Part shown: positions 44,713-57,063 of the stretch, in pieces
Position numbering within the stretch: the first letter of the stretch is position 1
How the letters are laid out: the number at the start of each line of letters is the position of its first letter
NCBI GenBank assembly: GCA_012960755.1
Contig: DUAT01000041.1
Coordinates: 1 to 64,000, forward strand
Direction of reading: 5' to 3'
Length of the DNA stretch: 64,000 bases
Source: Gammaproteobacteria bacterium
GTDB lineage: Bacteria; Pseudomonadota; Gammaproteobacteria; Pseudomonadales; Azotimanducaceae_A
Notes under the pieces: model-generated
What the model saw: only the letters and a program-made list of their open reading frames with translations
Told to the model about the DNA's origin: nothing
Databases searched by the model: none
Made by a program: the position numbers and the translations under genes

Positions 44713-46038
44713 CTAGAGTATGTATCTGCTCAGGTCGTCATCATTAGCCAGATCCACCAGATGTGCGTCCACGTATGCAGCATCGATTACCACGGGATCC
44801 GGGTTCGATCTGTCTCCGCCATCAAAGGATATTTCTTCCAGGAGTCGTTCCATCACGGTATGTAGTCGTCGTGCGCCGATATTTTCAGTTCGTTCGTTTA
44901 CTTGCCAGGCAATCTCGGCTATGCGGGTAATACCTTCCGCGGTAAAGCTCAACTGCAGGTCTTCAGTCTGCATCAGTGCCTGGTATTGTTCTGTGAGTGA
45001 GGCATCAGGTTCTTCCAGAATTCTTTCAAAGTCCCTGACGGTCAGGGCCTCCAGCTCAACACGGATAGGAAGGCGACCTTGTAACTCCGGGATCAGGTCA
45101 GAGGGTTTGCTTAGGTGAAAAGCACCTGATGCGATAAAAAGAATATGGTCAGTTTTGATCATTCCGTACTTGGTTGAAACGGTGCAGCCTTCAATTAGTG
45201 GTAAAAGATCCCGCTGTACACCTTCTCGTGACACATCCGGGCCTCCGTGTTCGGCTCGTTTGGCGACCTTGTCCAGTTCGTCAAGGAAAACAATACCGGT
45301 TTGCTCGACGCTGGTGATTGCTCTGGCCTTCAGGTCATCTTCATTGATTAGTTTGCCTGCTTCTTCGTCCGTAAGGTGCTTCAAGGCGTCCTTCACATTC
45401 AGGGTTTTGGACTTGGTTTTGCCGGGAGACATGGACGAGAACATATTCTGAAGCTGGCTGGTCATTTCTTCCATGCCGGGCGGCGCCATTATTTCCACGC
45501 CCATTGAGGGTGCTTGCATCTCGATGTCGATTTCCTTGTCGTCCAGATCCCCCTCGCGTAATTTTTTTCGAAATAGTTGCCGGGTTGTATTGTTGCGTTC
45601 TCCAATGGAATCTTCCGTGCGTGCAGGTGGTAGCAATGCATCGAGCACGCGTTCTTCTGCGGCATCAATTGCCCTGGCCTGCACTTGTTTGAACTGTTCT
45701 TCCCGGAGCAATTTAATGGCTGCGTCCATGAGGTCCCTGATGATAGATTCAACATCCCGGCCTACATAACCAACTTCGGTAAACTTGGTGGCTTCGACCT
45801 TGACGAACGGCGCTGCTGCGAGCCTCGCCAGACGACGGGCAATTTCAGTTTTACCCACGCCTGTCGGGCCGATCATCAGAATATTTTTCGGCGATATTTC
45901 TACTCGAAGCCTTTCGTCGAGTTGTAAACGCCGCCATCTGTTTCTCAGTGCGATAGCCACCGCACGCTTGGCACTCGATTGGCCGATAATATGCTTGTCC
46001 AACTCGTGGACGATCTCGCGGGGGGTCATGTTCGACAT
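44713..46038 (-). CDS. hslU: HslU ATPase of the HslVU protease
   Basis: The 441-residue AAA+ unfoldase has Walker [16 protein letters not shown], Walker [13 protein letters not shown], and the C-terminal HslV-docking end (DLSRYIL). [17 protein letters not shown] is the conserved start. It unfolds substrates and feeds them to HslV. A 39-bp gap separates it from hslV in the same direction, so the two form one transcript with DUF971 after it. Confidence 0.97.
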   Translation of the reverse strand: MSNMTPREIVHELDKHIIGQSSAKRAVAIALRNRWRRLQLDERLRVEISPKNILMIGPTGVGKTEIARRLARLAAAPFVKVEATKFTEVGYVGRDVESIIRDLMDAAIKLLREEQFKQVQARAIDAAEERVLDALLPPARTEDSIGERNNTTRQLFRKKLREGDLDDKEIDIEMQAPSMGVEIMAPPGMEEMTSQLQNMFSSMSPGKTKSKTLNVKDALKHLTDEEAGKLINEDDLKARAITSVEQTGIVFLDELDKVAKRAEHGGPDVSREGVQRDLLPLIEGCTVSTKYGMIKTDHILFIASGAFHLSKPSDLIPELQGRLPIRVELEALTVRDFERILEEPDASLTEQYQALMQTEDLQLSFTAEGITRIAEIAWQVNERTENIGARRLHTVMERLLEEISFDGGDRSNPDPVVIDAAYVDAHLVDLANDDDLSRYIL

Positions 46039-46077
46039 GTCAAGTCCGTGCCTTAGTTCTCACAGTAGTTCTAACAG

Positions 46078-46617
46078 CTAAAATGTAATCTCTTCGATAG
46101 TGCGTTCGTGATTGGTGTAAATGCAGATGTCTGCGGCAATGGCGAGTCCTTTTTCGACAATATCCCGTGCACCAAGTTCAGTGTTGTCGATCAGGGCATT
46201 TGCAGCTGCCTGGGCGAAGGGACCACCGGAGCCGATTGCCATGATGCCATGTTCCGGCTCTATGACATCCCCGTTACCGGTGACAATCAGGGAGGCGTCT
46301 TTGTCGGCAACGGCTAACAAAGCCTCCAGTCTGCGTAATGCCCGGTCAGTTCGCCAGTCTTTGGCCAGTTCGACGGCGGCACGGACCAGGTGGCCCTGGT
46401 GCTTTTCCAATTGACCTTCGAAGCGTTCAAACAGGGTAAAGGCATCTGCTGTTCCACCGGCGAAACCAGCGATCACATTGTCCTTGTATAGTCGTCGGAC
46501 CTTGCGAGCATTACCCTTCATGACCGTATTGCCCATGGAAACCTGCCCATCGCCACCAATGACAACTGAATTACCGCGGCGCACAGACAAAATGGTGGTG
46601 CCTCTAAATTGTTCCAC
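46078..46617 (-). CDS. hslV: HslV peptidase, GTG start with short propeptide
   Basis: I start at GTG 46617 (read [16 protein letters not shown]), eight bases after an AGGGA site; the frame from 46674 adds 19 unrelated residues. The 179-residue proteasome-like peptidase needs Thr as its mature N-terminus, so the six-residue leader MEQFRG must be processed away, as in HslV of Legionella and some others, while E. coli HslV has only Met before Thr. Residues D/K of the active site are in [19 protein letters not shown]. It is transcribed with hslU. Confidence 0.92.
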   Translation of the reverse strand: MEQFRGTTILSVRRGNSVVIGGDGQVSMGNTVMKGNARKVRRLYKDNVIAGFAGGTADAFTLFERFEGQLEKHQGHLVRAAVELAKDWRTDRALRRLEALLAVADKDASLIVTGNGDVIEPEHGIMAIGSGGPFAQAAANALIDNTELGARDIVEKGLAIAADICIYTNHERTIEEITF

Positions 46618-46727
46618 TGATAGTTCCCTGGTTTCCTGGTTCGTAGCTTTTAATAAGTGGGGGCATGGGGTCAATATTTCAACCGCCTGTTTTCCTGGCT
46701 GATTTCCCCGGTGGGCGGCGCAGGAGT

Positions 46728-47294
46728 TTACTGGTTCATTCTTAACCGAATTGATTCAATGTTTGCTTGAGCCAGGCGATCCCGTGCGCGATCTAACTCC
46801 AGTTTCGAGTCAAAAGGACCCACCAGTACCCGGTGCCACTTGATATTGTCGTTGTTGATTTCCTGAATGTAGACATGCATGCCGATGAGGATAAGTTCTG
46901 CCCTGAGTCTGTTGGCATCATCCGGATTTTGAAACGATCCGGTTTGCAACGCGTATGAATAATTTTCCTGGGTAACGATCTTCTCACCGCGGGGCGCGTA
47001 TTCTTCGACGATTGGTACTTCTGATTTAGGAAATATCTCGTAAAAGTCCCATTGGATCTCCTCGATCTCTTCTTTGATGGTGCGGTTTAGACGAGAGAGT
47101 TTTTTGTCAGAGATAATATCTGCAATGGGACTTTTGGTATGGGTGGCTGCATCGAGCGGGACGAATTTCCACAAGTAGATAAGAAACATGGTGAACATTC
47201 CGAACAGGAACCCGATGATGAACACGGCCCAGCGTGGCATACTTATTGATGAATCAGAGATAGTGGTATGTCTTTTGGCATAATCTTGTGGCAT
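46728..47294 (-). CDS. SPOR-domain protein (FtsN-like)
   Basis: The 188-residue protein has one N-terminal membrane helix (about 22-42, [22 protein letters not shown]), a linker with charged helix and a C-terminal SPOR domain (about 109-185, [23 protein letters not shown] and [22 protein letters not shown]), which binds glycan strands lacking stem peptides at the division site. This is the order of FtsN-like cell-division proteins next to hslVU in Pseudomonas. argS, which often lies between it and priA in that order, is missing here. Confidence 0.88.
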   Translation of the reverse strand: MPQDYAKRHTTISDSSISMPRWAVFIIGFLFGMFTMFLIYLWKFVPLDAATHTKSPIADIISDKKLSRLNRTIKEEIEEIQWDFYEIFPKSEVPIVEEYAPRGEKIVTQENYSYALQTGSFQNPDDANRLRAELILIGMHVYIQEINNDNIKWHRVLVGPFDSKLELDRARDRLAQANIESIRLRMNQ

Positions 47295-47384
47295 GAACCT
47301 CCACCTTTGTTCCCGGGTCTTCTCTTATCATTAAGGTATAGGAAGTGTAACAAAGAGTGTGACAAGGAGTGTAACAAAGACGAT

Positions 47385-49619
47385 TTAAAATAAGTCGACA
47401 GGGTCAACGTCAATTGACCATCTGACTTTTCTGGCAGCTGCACTGTCTTCCGCGAACGTAACACAACGGGCAAGGCTGGCCTGCAGCGAACGTCGGTCCT
47501 TACTGGCGAAGAGTAATTGCGCGCGATGTTTCCCGGCACGTTTCTCCATGCTCGAGGGAATAGGGCCCAACGTGGATACAGAGGGGCTGGCTGGTGTGTT
47601 TTTACTTAACAGGGAGAGGAACGCCATGGCCAGACCAGCTTTTGTTGCCTCTGCCCTTACGACAGCCTGGTAGGAGAACGGCGGTAGGTCGTATCTAGAC
47701 CGCTCGGCCAGTAGATTCTCGGCAAAGGTTTTGTAACCGTCATTAATCAGGGTTTGCAGAATAGGCTGATCGGGAAACCGGGTCTGGATTGCCACCGTGC
47801 CGGGTTTGCTCTCTCTACCAGCCCGGCCCGCAACCTGCAGTAACAACTGACCCATGCGTTCAATAGCACGGTAATCTGAACTGTAGAAGCCGGAATCTAT
47901 ATCAACAATAGCGACCAGTGTCACATTGGGAAAATGATGTCCTTTGGCCAACAGTTGAGTACCGACCAGAATCGCAGGCTCACCCTGGTTGATGTCATTG
48001 GTAATTTGTTCCATCGCCCCTTTTTTGCGGGTTGAGTCCCGATCAATACGAACGATCTTCTGGTCAGGAAAAAGGTTCTTTAAGCTGTGTTCCAGCCTTT
48101 GGGTGCCGAGGCCAAGCGGGACCAACTGATCGGATGAACAGTCAGCACAGTTTTGGGTTACCCTGGATCGAACCCCGCAGTGATGGCAAATTAAACTGTG
48201 CAGGGCCAGATGGTAAGTCATTCGAGCGTCACAGCGATTGCATTCGGCGATCCAGCCGCAGGCCCGGCAAAGAAGAACGGGTGAAAACCCCCGTCGGTTT
48301 AAAAACACCAGCACCTGGTTTTCCTGCGCCAGGTGTTGCTGGATCAGGTGTACCAGTGCTGAAGAGAATCCATCGTCCAGTGTTTCATGTTGTGTACCAA
48401 TCAAATGGTACTGGGCGGTTTTTGCTTTATTCGGTCGGGAGAGGAGTGTAACCAGCTGGTACCTGGCTGAGATTGCATTGTTGTAGCTCTCCAGTGACGG
48501 TGTTGCGCTACCGAGGATCACCGGGACTGCCTGCATTTTTCCGCGAAGAACGGAGATATCCCTGGCAGAGTAACGAAATCCCTCCTGTTGTTTGAAAGAG
48601 GGATCATGCTCTTCGTCAACGACGATCAGACCCAGGTTGTGTAGTTGTGTGAATACGGCTGATCGTGTACCGATGACGATGGCAGCTCCACCCTGCTTTG
48701 CCTGGCGCCAGGCGTGCAGGCGTTCCCTGTCTGTCAGGCCGGAATGAAGCGCAACCACTGGAGTCCGAAAGCGTGATTCAAAACGCCGTATAGTCTGGGG
48801 CGTCAGGCCTATTTCAGGGACCAGCACCAGTGCCTGTTTACCTTGAGCGAGCACCCTTGCAATAGCTTGCAGGTAAATTTCCGTTTTGCCGCTACCGGTG
48901 ATTCCAAACAGCAGGTGGGTACCGGGTCTCACTACATTCTGGAATGCCAGGCTTTGTTCTTCGGTAAGTACCAGGGGATCTTCTTTGAAGATGCTTTTCT
49001 TGTAAGAATTCTTATGAAAAGTCTTATCAAAGGGTGATATTTCTTCGACGGTCCGGGACCATTGGGCAAAACCTTTATCAATTAGCCCGTTCGTCACCGA
49101 TCCTGGTATCAAAGTCCGTTTCAACGCAAAACGTGTTAAACCCTTATCTGCATCCCCATGGGCAGAAGCAACCAACTGCTTCAGCAGTGACAATTGTCGA
49201 GGTGCGCGAGTCAGGCTGTCGATTGATTCTGGCCGTTCTCCTGTTTCTGTTGGCATAAGCCGTTCAGTTATCTGACTGGTGGCTTCTCCCTGCCTGAGGA
49301 GTATTGGTAATGCTGTGTGCAAGACATCCCCAATGGGATGCTGGTAATAATCTGCGGCCCAGCGACAGAGGGAAAAGAGTGCATCGTCGAATACCGGTGA
49401 AGAATCAATGATTCGAATTGCGTTTTTAATCTTCCCTGGGTCAAAACTCGCCCGGGTTGATGTTGCTAACAGAATGCCAATGAGGATTTGACGTCCAAAA
49501 GGTACTTCCACCCTGATGCCAGGCAATAACTGGCTGGCGTCAGTGTCTTCCGGAGGCAGATAATGGAAGCTCTGGCGTAACGGGACTGGTACAGCAATAT
49601 CTAGGTAAACTGGCTTCAC
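47385..49619 (-). CDS. priA: Primosomal helicase PriA
   Basis: The 744-residue helicase restarts stalled replication forks. It has an N-terminal 3'-DNA-binding domain (about 1-105), Walker [17 protein letters not shown] (Walker B), two lobes and a zinc-binding module with paired Cys ([23 protein letters not shown]), and [10 protein letters not shown] at motif VI. The annotated start ATG 49619 is the conserved N-terminus ([25 protein letters not shown]). It is divergent from rpmE. Confidence 0.96.
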   Translation of the reverse strand: MKPVYLDIAVPVPLRQSFHYLPPEDTDASQLLPGIRVEVPFGRQILIGILLATSTRASFDPGKIKNAIRIIDSSPVFDDALFSLCRWAADYYQHPIGDVLHTALPILLRQGEATSQITERLMPTETGERPESIDSLTRAPRQLSLLKQLVASAHGDADKGLTRFALKRTLIPGSVTNGLIDKGFAQWSRTVEEISPFDKTFHKNSYKKSIFKEDPLVLTEEQSLAFQNVVRPGTHLLFGITGSGKTEIYLQAIARVLAQGKQALVLVPEIGLTPQTIRRFESRFRTPVVALHSGLTDRERLHAWRQAKQGGAAIVIGTRSAVFTQLHNLGLIVVDEEHDPSFKQQEGFRYSARDISVLRGKMQAVPVILGSATPSLESYNNAISARYQLVTLLSRPNKAKTAQYHLIGTQHETLDDGFSSALVHLIQQHLAQENQVLVFLNRRGFSPVLLCRACGWIAECNRCDARMTYHLALHSLICHHCGVRSRVTQNCADCSSDQLVPLGLGTQRLEHSLKNLFPDQKIVRIDRDSTRKKGAMEQITNDINQGEPAILVGTQLLAKGHHFPNVTLVAIVDIDSGFYSSDYRAIERMGQLLLQVAGRAGRESKPGTVAIQTRFPDQPILQTLINDGYKTFAENLLAERSRYDLPPFSYQAVVRAEATKAGLAMAFLSLLSKNTPASPSVSTLGPIPSSMEKRAGKHRAQLLFASKDRRSLQASLARCVTFAEDSAAARKVRWSIDVDPVDLF

Positions 49620-49822
49620 GGATTAGAAAACTGGTGGTGATCACATGGCATTATGCATTATTTGGGTCTCATAATTATGTTGAAACTCGCGGTATTCAAC
49701 CCTTCAGCCCGCAGATTGGACTTGTGGCTTGCGATTCCATTTTTCTCTGGTATGATTGCGCCCCTCGCGGCAGCCGGGTCAGGGTGTTTTGGCAAGCAAG
49801 GCATCGCAATAGAGGTCAGAGT

Positions 49823-50035
49823 ATGAAAGCAGAAATCCATCCAAAATATGAAGAAATCACCGCGACATGCAGTTGTGGTAATGTAATCAAAACGCGTTCA
49901 ACCATGTGTGAAGATATTCACCTGGAAGTTTGCTCACAATGCCACCCTTTCTACACGGGTAAACAGAAGATTCTTGATACTGCAGGTAGAATTGATCGCT
50001 TTAACAAGCGTTTCGGGAATCGAGGCAGCAAGTAG
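49823..50035 (+). CDS. rpmE: 50S ribosomal protein L31 (zinc-binding type)
   Basis: The start ATG 49823 ([20 protein letters not shown]) gives the family length of 70 residues; the longer frame from 49634 is spurious. Four Cys (C16, C18, C37, C40) form the zinc ribbon, so this is the C+ form that is replaced by a C- paralogue under zinc starvation in some bacteria. It lies divergent from priA, and a terminator follows about 45 bp after its stop. Confidence 0.96.
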   Translation: MKAEIHPKYEEITATCSCGNVIKTRSTMCEDIHLEVCSQCHPFYTGKQKILDTAGRIDRFNKRFGNRGSK

Positions 50036-50073
50036 ATTCGGCGAAAAGCGAAAGCACAAGAAATGTAAAGCAA

Positions 50074-50104
50074 GAAAAAAAGGTGCCATTGGCACTTTTT
50101 TTTT
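50074..50104 (+). terminator. Rho-independent terminator of rpmE
   Basis: A short dyad (GTGCC-A-TT-GGCAC, 50083-50095) is flanked by a run of As upstream and nine Ts from 50096, about 45 bp after the rpmE stop. The A-run can pair with the T-run and lengthen the stem. Confidence 0.8.
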
Positions 50105-50144
50105 GAGCCAGATTTAGTTTCTCAGGCAGGAGCCAGGTAAAACC

Positions 50145-51392
50145 ATGATGGACAAGGAGAGCATGAAGGAGCGAGCCCTGCGCTATCACGCAGAACCCAC
50201 CCCGGGAAAGATTGCGTTATCGATAACCACAAAGGCCGACAATGCGAACGATTTGGCATTGGCCTATTCTCCTGGCGTGGGGGAGCCGGTAAAAGAGATC
50301 GGCAAAGATCCAGAAACAGCTTATAGATATACTGCAATAGGAAACCTGGTCGGCGTTATCAGCAATGGGTCTGCCATTCTAGGTCTGGGTAATTTGGGTG
50401 CCCTGGCGAGTAAGCCGGTAATGGAAGGCAAGGCCCTGTTGTTTAAGAAGTTTGCAGATGTTGACTGCTTTGATATCGAAGTGACTTGTCAGGATGTGAA
50501 TGAGTTTGTCCAGACAGTGGCAAATATTGCCGTTACCTTCGGTGGCATTAACCTTGAAGACATCGGTGCCCCGGCTTGTTTCGAAATTGAGCGTCGTCTG
50601 AAAGAGTTGCTGGATATCCCGGTGTTCCATGACGACCAACACGGTACAGCGATTGTGACCGCCGCAGGTCTGTTGAACGCTCTTGAACTTAGAGGCATGG
50701 ATCTGGGGGATGCGCGGATTGTCTGCCTTGGGGCTGGCTCGGCTGCCATTGCGATTTTGAAACTGCTACTGGAGCTGGGAGCTGTAAAAAGTAATATTTA
50801 CTTACTCGATTCGAAAGGTGTGTGCCACACAGATCGAAACGACTTATCTGTCTATAAAGAACAGTTTGCACAAAAAACAAACAAGAGAAATTTGCTGGAT
50901 GCCTGCGAAGATGCTGATGTGTTTATTGGCGTTTCGGGAGCCAACCTGATGGATGAAGATAGCCTCAAGGCCATGGCACCGAAGCCTGTTGTGTTCGCAA
51001 TGGCAAACCCGGATCCCGAAATAAGCCCAGAGATCGCCAATGCTGTGCGGGATGATGTGATTATGGCAACGGGCAGGTCTGATTACCCCAACCAGGTAAA
51101 CAACGTGCTTTGTTTTCCGTTCATGTTTCGTGGAGCACTGGATGTTCGAGCGACTGATATTAATGAACAGATGAAAATGGCAGCGGTGCACGCGATTCGG
51201 CAACTGGCGAAAGAACCCGTACCTTCAGAAGTGATTGCTGCCTATGAGGGTATAGAAGAGCTGGAATTTGGCCCGGACTACATCATACCAAAACCTATGG
51301 ATCCCCGTTTGTTAGAACGGGTAGCAATGGCTGTAGCGCAGGCCGCCATTGATTCGGGCGTTGCCCCAGTCAGTTCGTTGCCGCAATATTAA
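50145..51392 (+). CDS. maeB: NAD(P)-dependent malic enzyme, short form
   Basis: The 415-residue protein decarboxylates malate to pyruvate. It carries [42 protein letters not shown] (metal-binding) and the NAD(P) Rossmann motif GAGSAAIAI, with NPDPEISPE. It lacks the C-terminal phosphotransacetylase-like domain of long MaeB, like the Pseudomonas protein. The start is ATG 50145 or the next ATG at 50148. It converges with mrcA. Confidence 0.94.
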   Translation: MMDKESMKERALRYHAEPTPGKIALSITTKADNANDLALAYSPGVGEPVKEIGKDPETAYRYTAIGNLVGVISNGSAILGLGNLGALASKPVMEGKALLFKKFADVDCFDIEVTCQDVNEFVQTVANIAVTFGGINLEDIGAPACFEIERRLKELLDIPVFHDDQHGTAIVTAAGLLNALELRGMDLGDARIVCLGAGSAAIAILKLLLELGAVKSNIYLLDSKGVCHTDRNDLSVYKEQFAQKTNKRNLLDACEDADVFIGVSGANLMDEDSLKAMAPKPVVFAMANPDPEISPEIANAVRDDVIMATGRSDYPNQVNNVLCFPFMFRGALDVRATDINEQMKMAAVHAIRQLAKEPVPSEVIAAYEGIEELEFGPDYIIPKPMDPRLLERVAMAVAQAAIDSGVAPVSSLPQY

Positions 51393-51447
51393 GACCAAAT
51401 TCTAAAGAAAGGTAATGTGCACAGAGTCCTAAGTTGACACGAGGCAA

Positions 51448-53859
51448 TCAGAAAATTTGCTGCAAAGGTTCACCCGTGTCTTCATCTTTCTGATTGGCCA
51501 GAGTGGGGGAATCTGGCGTTGAATGCGGCGCAGCATCCGGGGCATATTCTTCCCTGAACATCTCGAAAATAGCGTTTGGGTCATTGGTATTTGCCCGATA
51601 TCCAGTTAACGGGTCTATTCTCAATTTTACCAGCTTGTCGGGAAAGGGGAGAGTGGAAGATTCATTTTCCGGTGGCAGTGCCTCCTTCATGTAGGCTATC
51701 CAGGTTTCGATCGGGGTAGTGGAGCCCCATTCTCGTCGACCTACCGGGCTGTTGTTGTCGAATCCCGCCCAGGTCGTTGTGACCAGGTCGTGGGTAAATC
51801 CTGAAAACCAGATATCAGCATCGTTTGTGGTGCCAGTTTTCCCTTTCAAGTCTCGTCGTTTGAGTGCCCGAAAAGCCTTAGTGCCGGTTCCCCGGACAAT
51901 GACATCGGATAAAATGCTGTTCATGACATAAGCAACCCTGGGCTCAATGATACGTTTTGCCTGAGGTAGCTCGAGGCAATCTGCGTCCTGGCAGACCGTG
52001 GCAGGTTGAGCCAGGAAAACGGTGTCATCATTGATCGACGTGATCTCCGAAATGACGTGAGGATCTACCTTGAAACCCCCGTTTGCGAAAGCCGCATATC
52101 CCGTTGCGACTTCCAGCGGCGTCAGGGCGATAGTACCGCCACCGAAAGCCAGTTGGACATCGTGCGGAAAGTTACTCGTGTCGAAGCCAAATCGCCTGAC
52201 GTAATTGACGACATTACTCGGGCCGAAATCAAGCACTACCCGCAACGAAACAAGGTTAACTGAGCGGTACAACGCTTCCCGTAGCCGGAGATTGCCATGG
52301 AAGACATTGCCGGAATTGCGTGGTCGATAGACCTCTTCCAGCTCACCACCTGGTAAGACGATGGGTGCATCGTTAAACATGGAAGCTGCCGTCAAGCCGT
52401 TTTCCATCGCACCTGCGTAATAGAATGGCTTGAAATTCGAGCCCGGTTGACGCTGGGCCTGGTTCGCATGGTTATACTGCCTGGCTCTGAAATCGTAACC
52501 ACCGACGAGGGCTACAATGGCACCATTGTTTGGGTTAAGTGACACCAGGGCACCCTGAATATCGGGTACTTGGCCGAGTGAAAACTCTCCTGCCTCGGAT
52601 TCCTCGTATCTGATAACGTCGCCAATATTGACGATATCCCCGGCGATTTTTGGCTTCGGTCCGCGAGTATCGACATCGATGTATGGCCTGGCCCACTCCA
52701 GACCTTGCCAGGCAATGGTAACGACTTCCTGGGATTGCGTCAGAACGTCTACTTCCGACTCCCGGACAGCGATAACGATACCGGGTGACTGGTTGCCGAG
52801 TATCTGGGAATTCTCGAGGGTTTCGACAAAGTTTGTGGGATAACCATATTCAGGGGCAACGATGAACTCTTCTGTCCCATCGATATGGCTATGATCCGGT
52901 CCGCGATATCCGTGACGCCGGTCGTATTCGTTTAATTTAACCTGAACCGCCTGTTCTGCCGCTTGCTGTCTGTGACTTTCTATCGTTGTGTGGACGATAA
53001 ACCCGCGTTTGTATGCGTTTGTGCCATATTCTGTAAGTAAGTGCTTGCGTACCATTTCAGCTACATATAAAGCGGGTAGCGCAATATCTCTGCCAAATAC
53101 TTCAGTTGTTATGGGCGCATTTACCGCAATCTCGTATTGTTCCTGGATGATTGATTCCTGGCCAAGCATGCGGAATAGCACAAGATTTCGGCGGGCAGTA
53201 GCCCGTTCCGGCCCATTAATCGGGTTGCCTTTTTCAGGTGCCTGGGGCACGCCTGCCAGCATGGCTAATTGCGCCAGGCTCAATTCACCGGCGTCTTTGC
53301 CATAGTAGGTTTGGGCAGCTGCCTGAATGCCAAAGGCGTGCTTTCCGAACGGGATAATGTTCAGGTATAGCGTCAGGATCTCTTCCTTGCTGAGTTCGCG
53401 TTCGATCTTTAGAGCCAGAAGCATTTCCTTGAACTTGCGTATGAACCTGACTTCACTTTGGCCTGAGATATTCTTTACCAGTTGCATGGTGATTGTGCTG
53501 GCACCGGTCTTGATTGAACCCTTGTTTCGAATCAGCTGCCAGGCTGCATTGGCGACGGTGATGATATCGATGCCACTGTGCTCAAAGAACCGTTTGTCCT
53601 CAGTATCGAGCAGGGCGCGGATAAACAGGGGGGGTATCTGATCGTAGGTAACCGGGGTGAGGCGTTCGCCGAACTCTTGAATTAGCTTGTTATCTGCAGA
53701 ATATATTCTTAACGGAGCACGTAGTTTGACGCCCTTGAAGGTGGCAGCGTCGGGGATCTGTGGGTTCAGGTATAGGAATGCGGCGGAAAGAACCAGAACG
53801 ATGCCACTCAATGCGCCAATTATTGTCCAAAGGATGCTGGTTGCAAAGGTTCGCATCAA
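51448..53859 (-). CDS. mrcA: Penicillin-binding protein 1A
   Basis: The 803-residue bifunctional peptidoglycan synthase has an N-terminal membrane helix (about 10-30), GT51 glycosyltransferase motifs (EDKRFFEHSGID with catalytic Glu, and GASTITMQLVKN), an OB-like domain and a transpeptidase domain with SxxK in GSNFKPF, SVN (RSVNLVSLR) and KTGTTND. It polymerises and cross-links murein. It is divergent from the pilMNOPQ operon (325-bp gap), as in Pseudomonas. Confidence 0.96.
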   Translation of the reverse strand: MMRTFATSILWTIIGALSGIVLVLSAAFLYLNPQIPDAATFKGVKLRAPLRIYSADNKLIQEFGERLTPVTYDQIPPLFIRALLDTEDKRFFEHSGIDIITVANAAWQLIRNKGSIKTGASTITMQLVKNISGQSEVRFIRKFKEMLLALKIERELSKEEILTLYLNIIPFGKHAFGIQAAAQTYYGKDAGELSLAQLAMLAGVPQAPEKGNPINGPERATARRNLVLFRMLGQESIIQEQYEIAVNAPITTEVFGRDIALPALYVAEMVRKHLLTEYGTNAYKRGFIVHTTIESHRQQAAEQAVQVKLNEYDRRHGYRGPDHSHIDGTEEFIVAPEYGYPTNFVETLENSQILGNQSPGIVIAVRESEVDVLTQSQEVVTIAWQGLEWARPYIDVDTRGPKPKIAGDIVNIGDVIRYEESEAGEFSLGQVPDIQGALVSLNPNNGAIVALVGGYDFRARQYNHANQAQRQPGSNFKPFYYAGAMENGLTAASMFNDAPIVLPGGELEEVYRPRNSGNVFHGNLRLREALYRSVNLVSLRVVLDFGPSNVVNYVRRFGFDTSNFPHDVQLAFGGGTIALTPLEVATGYAAFANGGFKVDPHVISEITSINDDTVFLAQPATVCQDADCLELPQAKRIIEPRVAYVMNSILSDVIVRGTGTKAFRALKRRDLKGKTGTTNDADIWFSGFTHDLVTTTWAGFDNNSPVGRREWGSTTPIETWIAYMKEALPPENESSTLPFPDKLVKLRIDPLTGYRANTNDPNAIFEMFREEYAPDAAPHSTPDSPTLANQKDEDTGEPLQQIF

Positions 53860-55255
<1,396 letters not shown>

Positions 55256-55825
55256 ATGGCCGACATAAAAATTAACCTGCTGCCGTGGCGAGAAGAGCTA
55301 CGGGAGGAGAAGAAACAGGAATTCTTACGCATACTTGTCAGCGTAGTGGTGTTCGCAGGTGTGATTGTTTTTGGTGTTGATCGTTTTTACAACAACTCAA
55401 TAGATACCCAAAATGACCGGAACAGTTTCCTGACGAGTGAAATTAAGGTTCTTGAAGAGAAAATTTCAGAAATCAAACAGCTGCAGAAAACACGTAACGA
55501 GCTACTCTCACGCATGCAGGTAATTCAGGAATTGCAGGGTAACCGCCCTATCATCGTGCGCCTTTTTGATGAATTGGCACGCAAACTTTCAGATCGTGTT
55601 TTTTTCCAAAAAGTTGTTTTGAAAGGCAAAGCGATCGCTATCCAGGGAGTCGCCGAATCCAACAATCGTATTTCGAGCCAGCTAAGAAATTTTGAGGATT
55701 CTGCCTGGTTTACAACACCTAATGTGACCGCGATCAAGGCGGATACCAGTTTTGGCCCACAGGCCAGTAAGTTTTCCCTGAGCGTTAGTCAAGCGACCCC
55801 GGTGAAAGAAGGCGAGGCGGATTAG
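55256..55825 (+). CDS. pilN: Type IV pilus assembly protein PilN
   Basis: The 189-residue bitopic inner-membrane protein has the conserved cytoplasmic PilM-binding motif INLLPWREE at residues 5-13, a membrane helix at about 23-42, a coiled coil (about 48-90) and a periplasmic ferredoxin-like domain. It pairs with PilO. The pilM stop touches its start, and three bases separate it from pilO. Confidence 0.95.
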   Translation: MADIKINLLPWREELREEKKQEFLRILVSVVVFAGVIVFGVDRFYNNSIDTQNDRNSFLTSEIKVLEEKISEIKQLQKTRNELLSRMQVIQELQGNRPIIVRLFDELARKLSDRVFFQKVVLKGKAIAIQGVAESNNRISSQLRNFEDSAWFTTPNVTAIKADTSFGPQASKFSLSVSQATPVKEGEAD

Positions 55826-55828
55826 CAA

Positions 55829-56458
55829 ATGGCATTTTCAGAAGACATGCTAGAAAGCTTAAAGAACTTTGATACCGATCAGCTTAGTGACCTGAACCAG
55901 GTTGGTTCCTGGCCGGTAGCAGTCAAAGTCATCATTTGGTCACTTGTCTTTATGGGCGCTCTAGGCGCGGGTTATTTCTTCCATGTGACCAATCTGCAGG
56001 CCGAATTAACAAAGGTGCAAAGATCAGAAATGAATCTTCGGACCGACTATGAAAAGAAATATATGCAGGCGATTCATTTGGATGGCTACAGGAAGCAGCA
56101 AATTGAAATGGAGGAGTCATTCCAGGCAATTGTCAGGCAGTTACCGGCTGATACAGAAATTCCGGGGTTGATTGAAGATATCACTCTGGTAGGGCTAAAA
56201 AATGGCCTGTCGTTCACAAGTATCGATTTGCAGAAAGAAGTAAAGCACGAATTTTACATTGAGAAACCCATCAAAATTGTTGTCAACGGAACCTATCACG
56301 AGCTTGGTTCGTTTGTCAGCGATGTCGCTGATTTGTCCCGTATCGTTACTTTGCATGATTTTACAATTGCTCCGGCGAAAGCAAGCAAAGGTACAGCCGG
56401 GTTGTTAACCATGCAGATTCTGGCCCGGACCTACCGATACAATGATGATAAAAGTTGA
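55829..56458 (+). CDS. pilO: Type IV pilus assembly protein PilO
   Basis: The 209-residue protein has a short cytoplasmic start, a membrane helix at about 33-50, a coiled coil (about 52-95) and a periplasmic ferredoxin-like domain, as expected of PilO. It dimerises with PilN and aligns the motor with the outer-membrane secretin via PilP. It sits in the standard place, between pilN and pilP, with a near-overlap with pilP. Confidence 0.95.
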   Translation: MAFSEDMLESLKNFDTDQLSDLNQVGSWPVAVKVIIWSLVFMGALGAGYFFHVTNLQAELTKVQRSEMNLRTDYEKKYMQAIHLDGYRKQQIEMEESFQAIVRQLPADTEIPGLIEDITLVGLKNGLSFTSIDLQKEVKHEFYIEKPIKIVVNGTYHELGSFVSDVADLSRIVTLHDFTIAPAKASKGTAGLLTMQILARTYRYNDDKS

Positions 56459-56460
56459 GG

Positions 56461-57030
56461 ATGCACTACTTGAATCAGCAATACTCACCTATCTCGAACA
56501 TGCTTAAACCTTGTCTATTAATAGCCTGTGTGGTTTTGCTTGCTTCGTGTGAGGCGGGTGATGACTATGTTGATATTAAATTATTTATGTCGAAAGTAGA
56601 AAAACAGCCCCGTGGCAGTATCGCCCCTTTACCTGAATTTGAACCTTACCAACCATTTACCTATGGCGCGTCGAACCGTCGTAGCCCATTCGAAGCACCT
56701 GTGGTGGTACAGGTAAAAAGTGAACAACAACGAAGAAACATTGGCGTTAAACCTCCCAAGGACCACGTCAAGCAATACCTTGAACGTTTCAATATTGCTT
56801 CTCTGCAAATGGTGGGGACGCTAGAGCAAAACAATGATACCTGGGCCCTGGTTCAGGACGGCAGTGGAGGCGTTCATAGAGTCCAGGTAGGTGACTACAT
56901 GGGCACTGCATGGGGCAAGGTCGACAGTATTAATGATGCAAGGATTGATATCACAGAGATAGTGACGGATGGAGCCCAAGGGTGGCTCCGAAGACCGAGA
57001 TCGATAGAATTGAAAGGCGATTCCGATTAG
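56461..57030 (+). CDS. pilP: Type IV pilus lipoprotein PilP
   Basis: The protein is a lipoprotein (lipobox VLLASC) with a disordered linker that reaches PilN/PilO and a C-terminal beta-sandwich (about 105-185, LQMVGTLEQNNDTWALVQDGSGGVHRVQVGDYMG) that binds PilQ. The start is uncertain: TTG 56455, ATG 56461 and ATG 56500 (closest to a normal signal peptide length) are all in frame; I use 56461. Key partner in linking the inner and outer membrane parts of the pilus. Confidence 0.92.
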   Translation: MHYLNQQYSPISNMLKPCLLIACVVLLASCEAGDDYVDIKLFMSKVEKQPRGSIAPLPEFEPYQPFTYGASNRRSPFEAPVVVQVKSEQQRRNIGVKPPKDHVKQYLERFNIASLQMVGTLEQNNDTWALVQDGSGGVHRVQVGDYMGTAWGKVDSINDARIDITEIVTDGAQGWLRRPRSIELKGDSD

Positions 57031-57063
57031 TGAATTGCTCTTCTGCCAAAACAGGGGCGAGAA

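Noticed and set aside
46728..49619. Missing argS between the SPOR gene and priA as a finding
   Set aside because: argS is commonly relocated; absence from this one place is not noteworthy without the full genome.
49634..49822. N-terminal extension of rpmE from 49634
   Set aside because: L31 begins at MKAEIHPKY (49823); the added 63 residues match nothing and the family is 70 residues.
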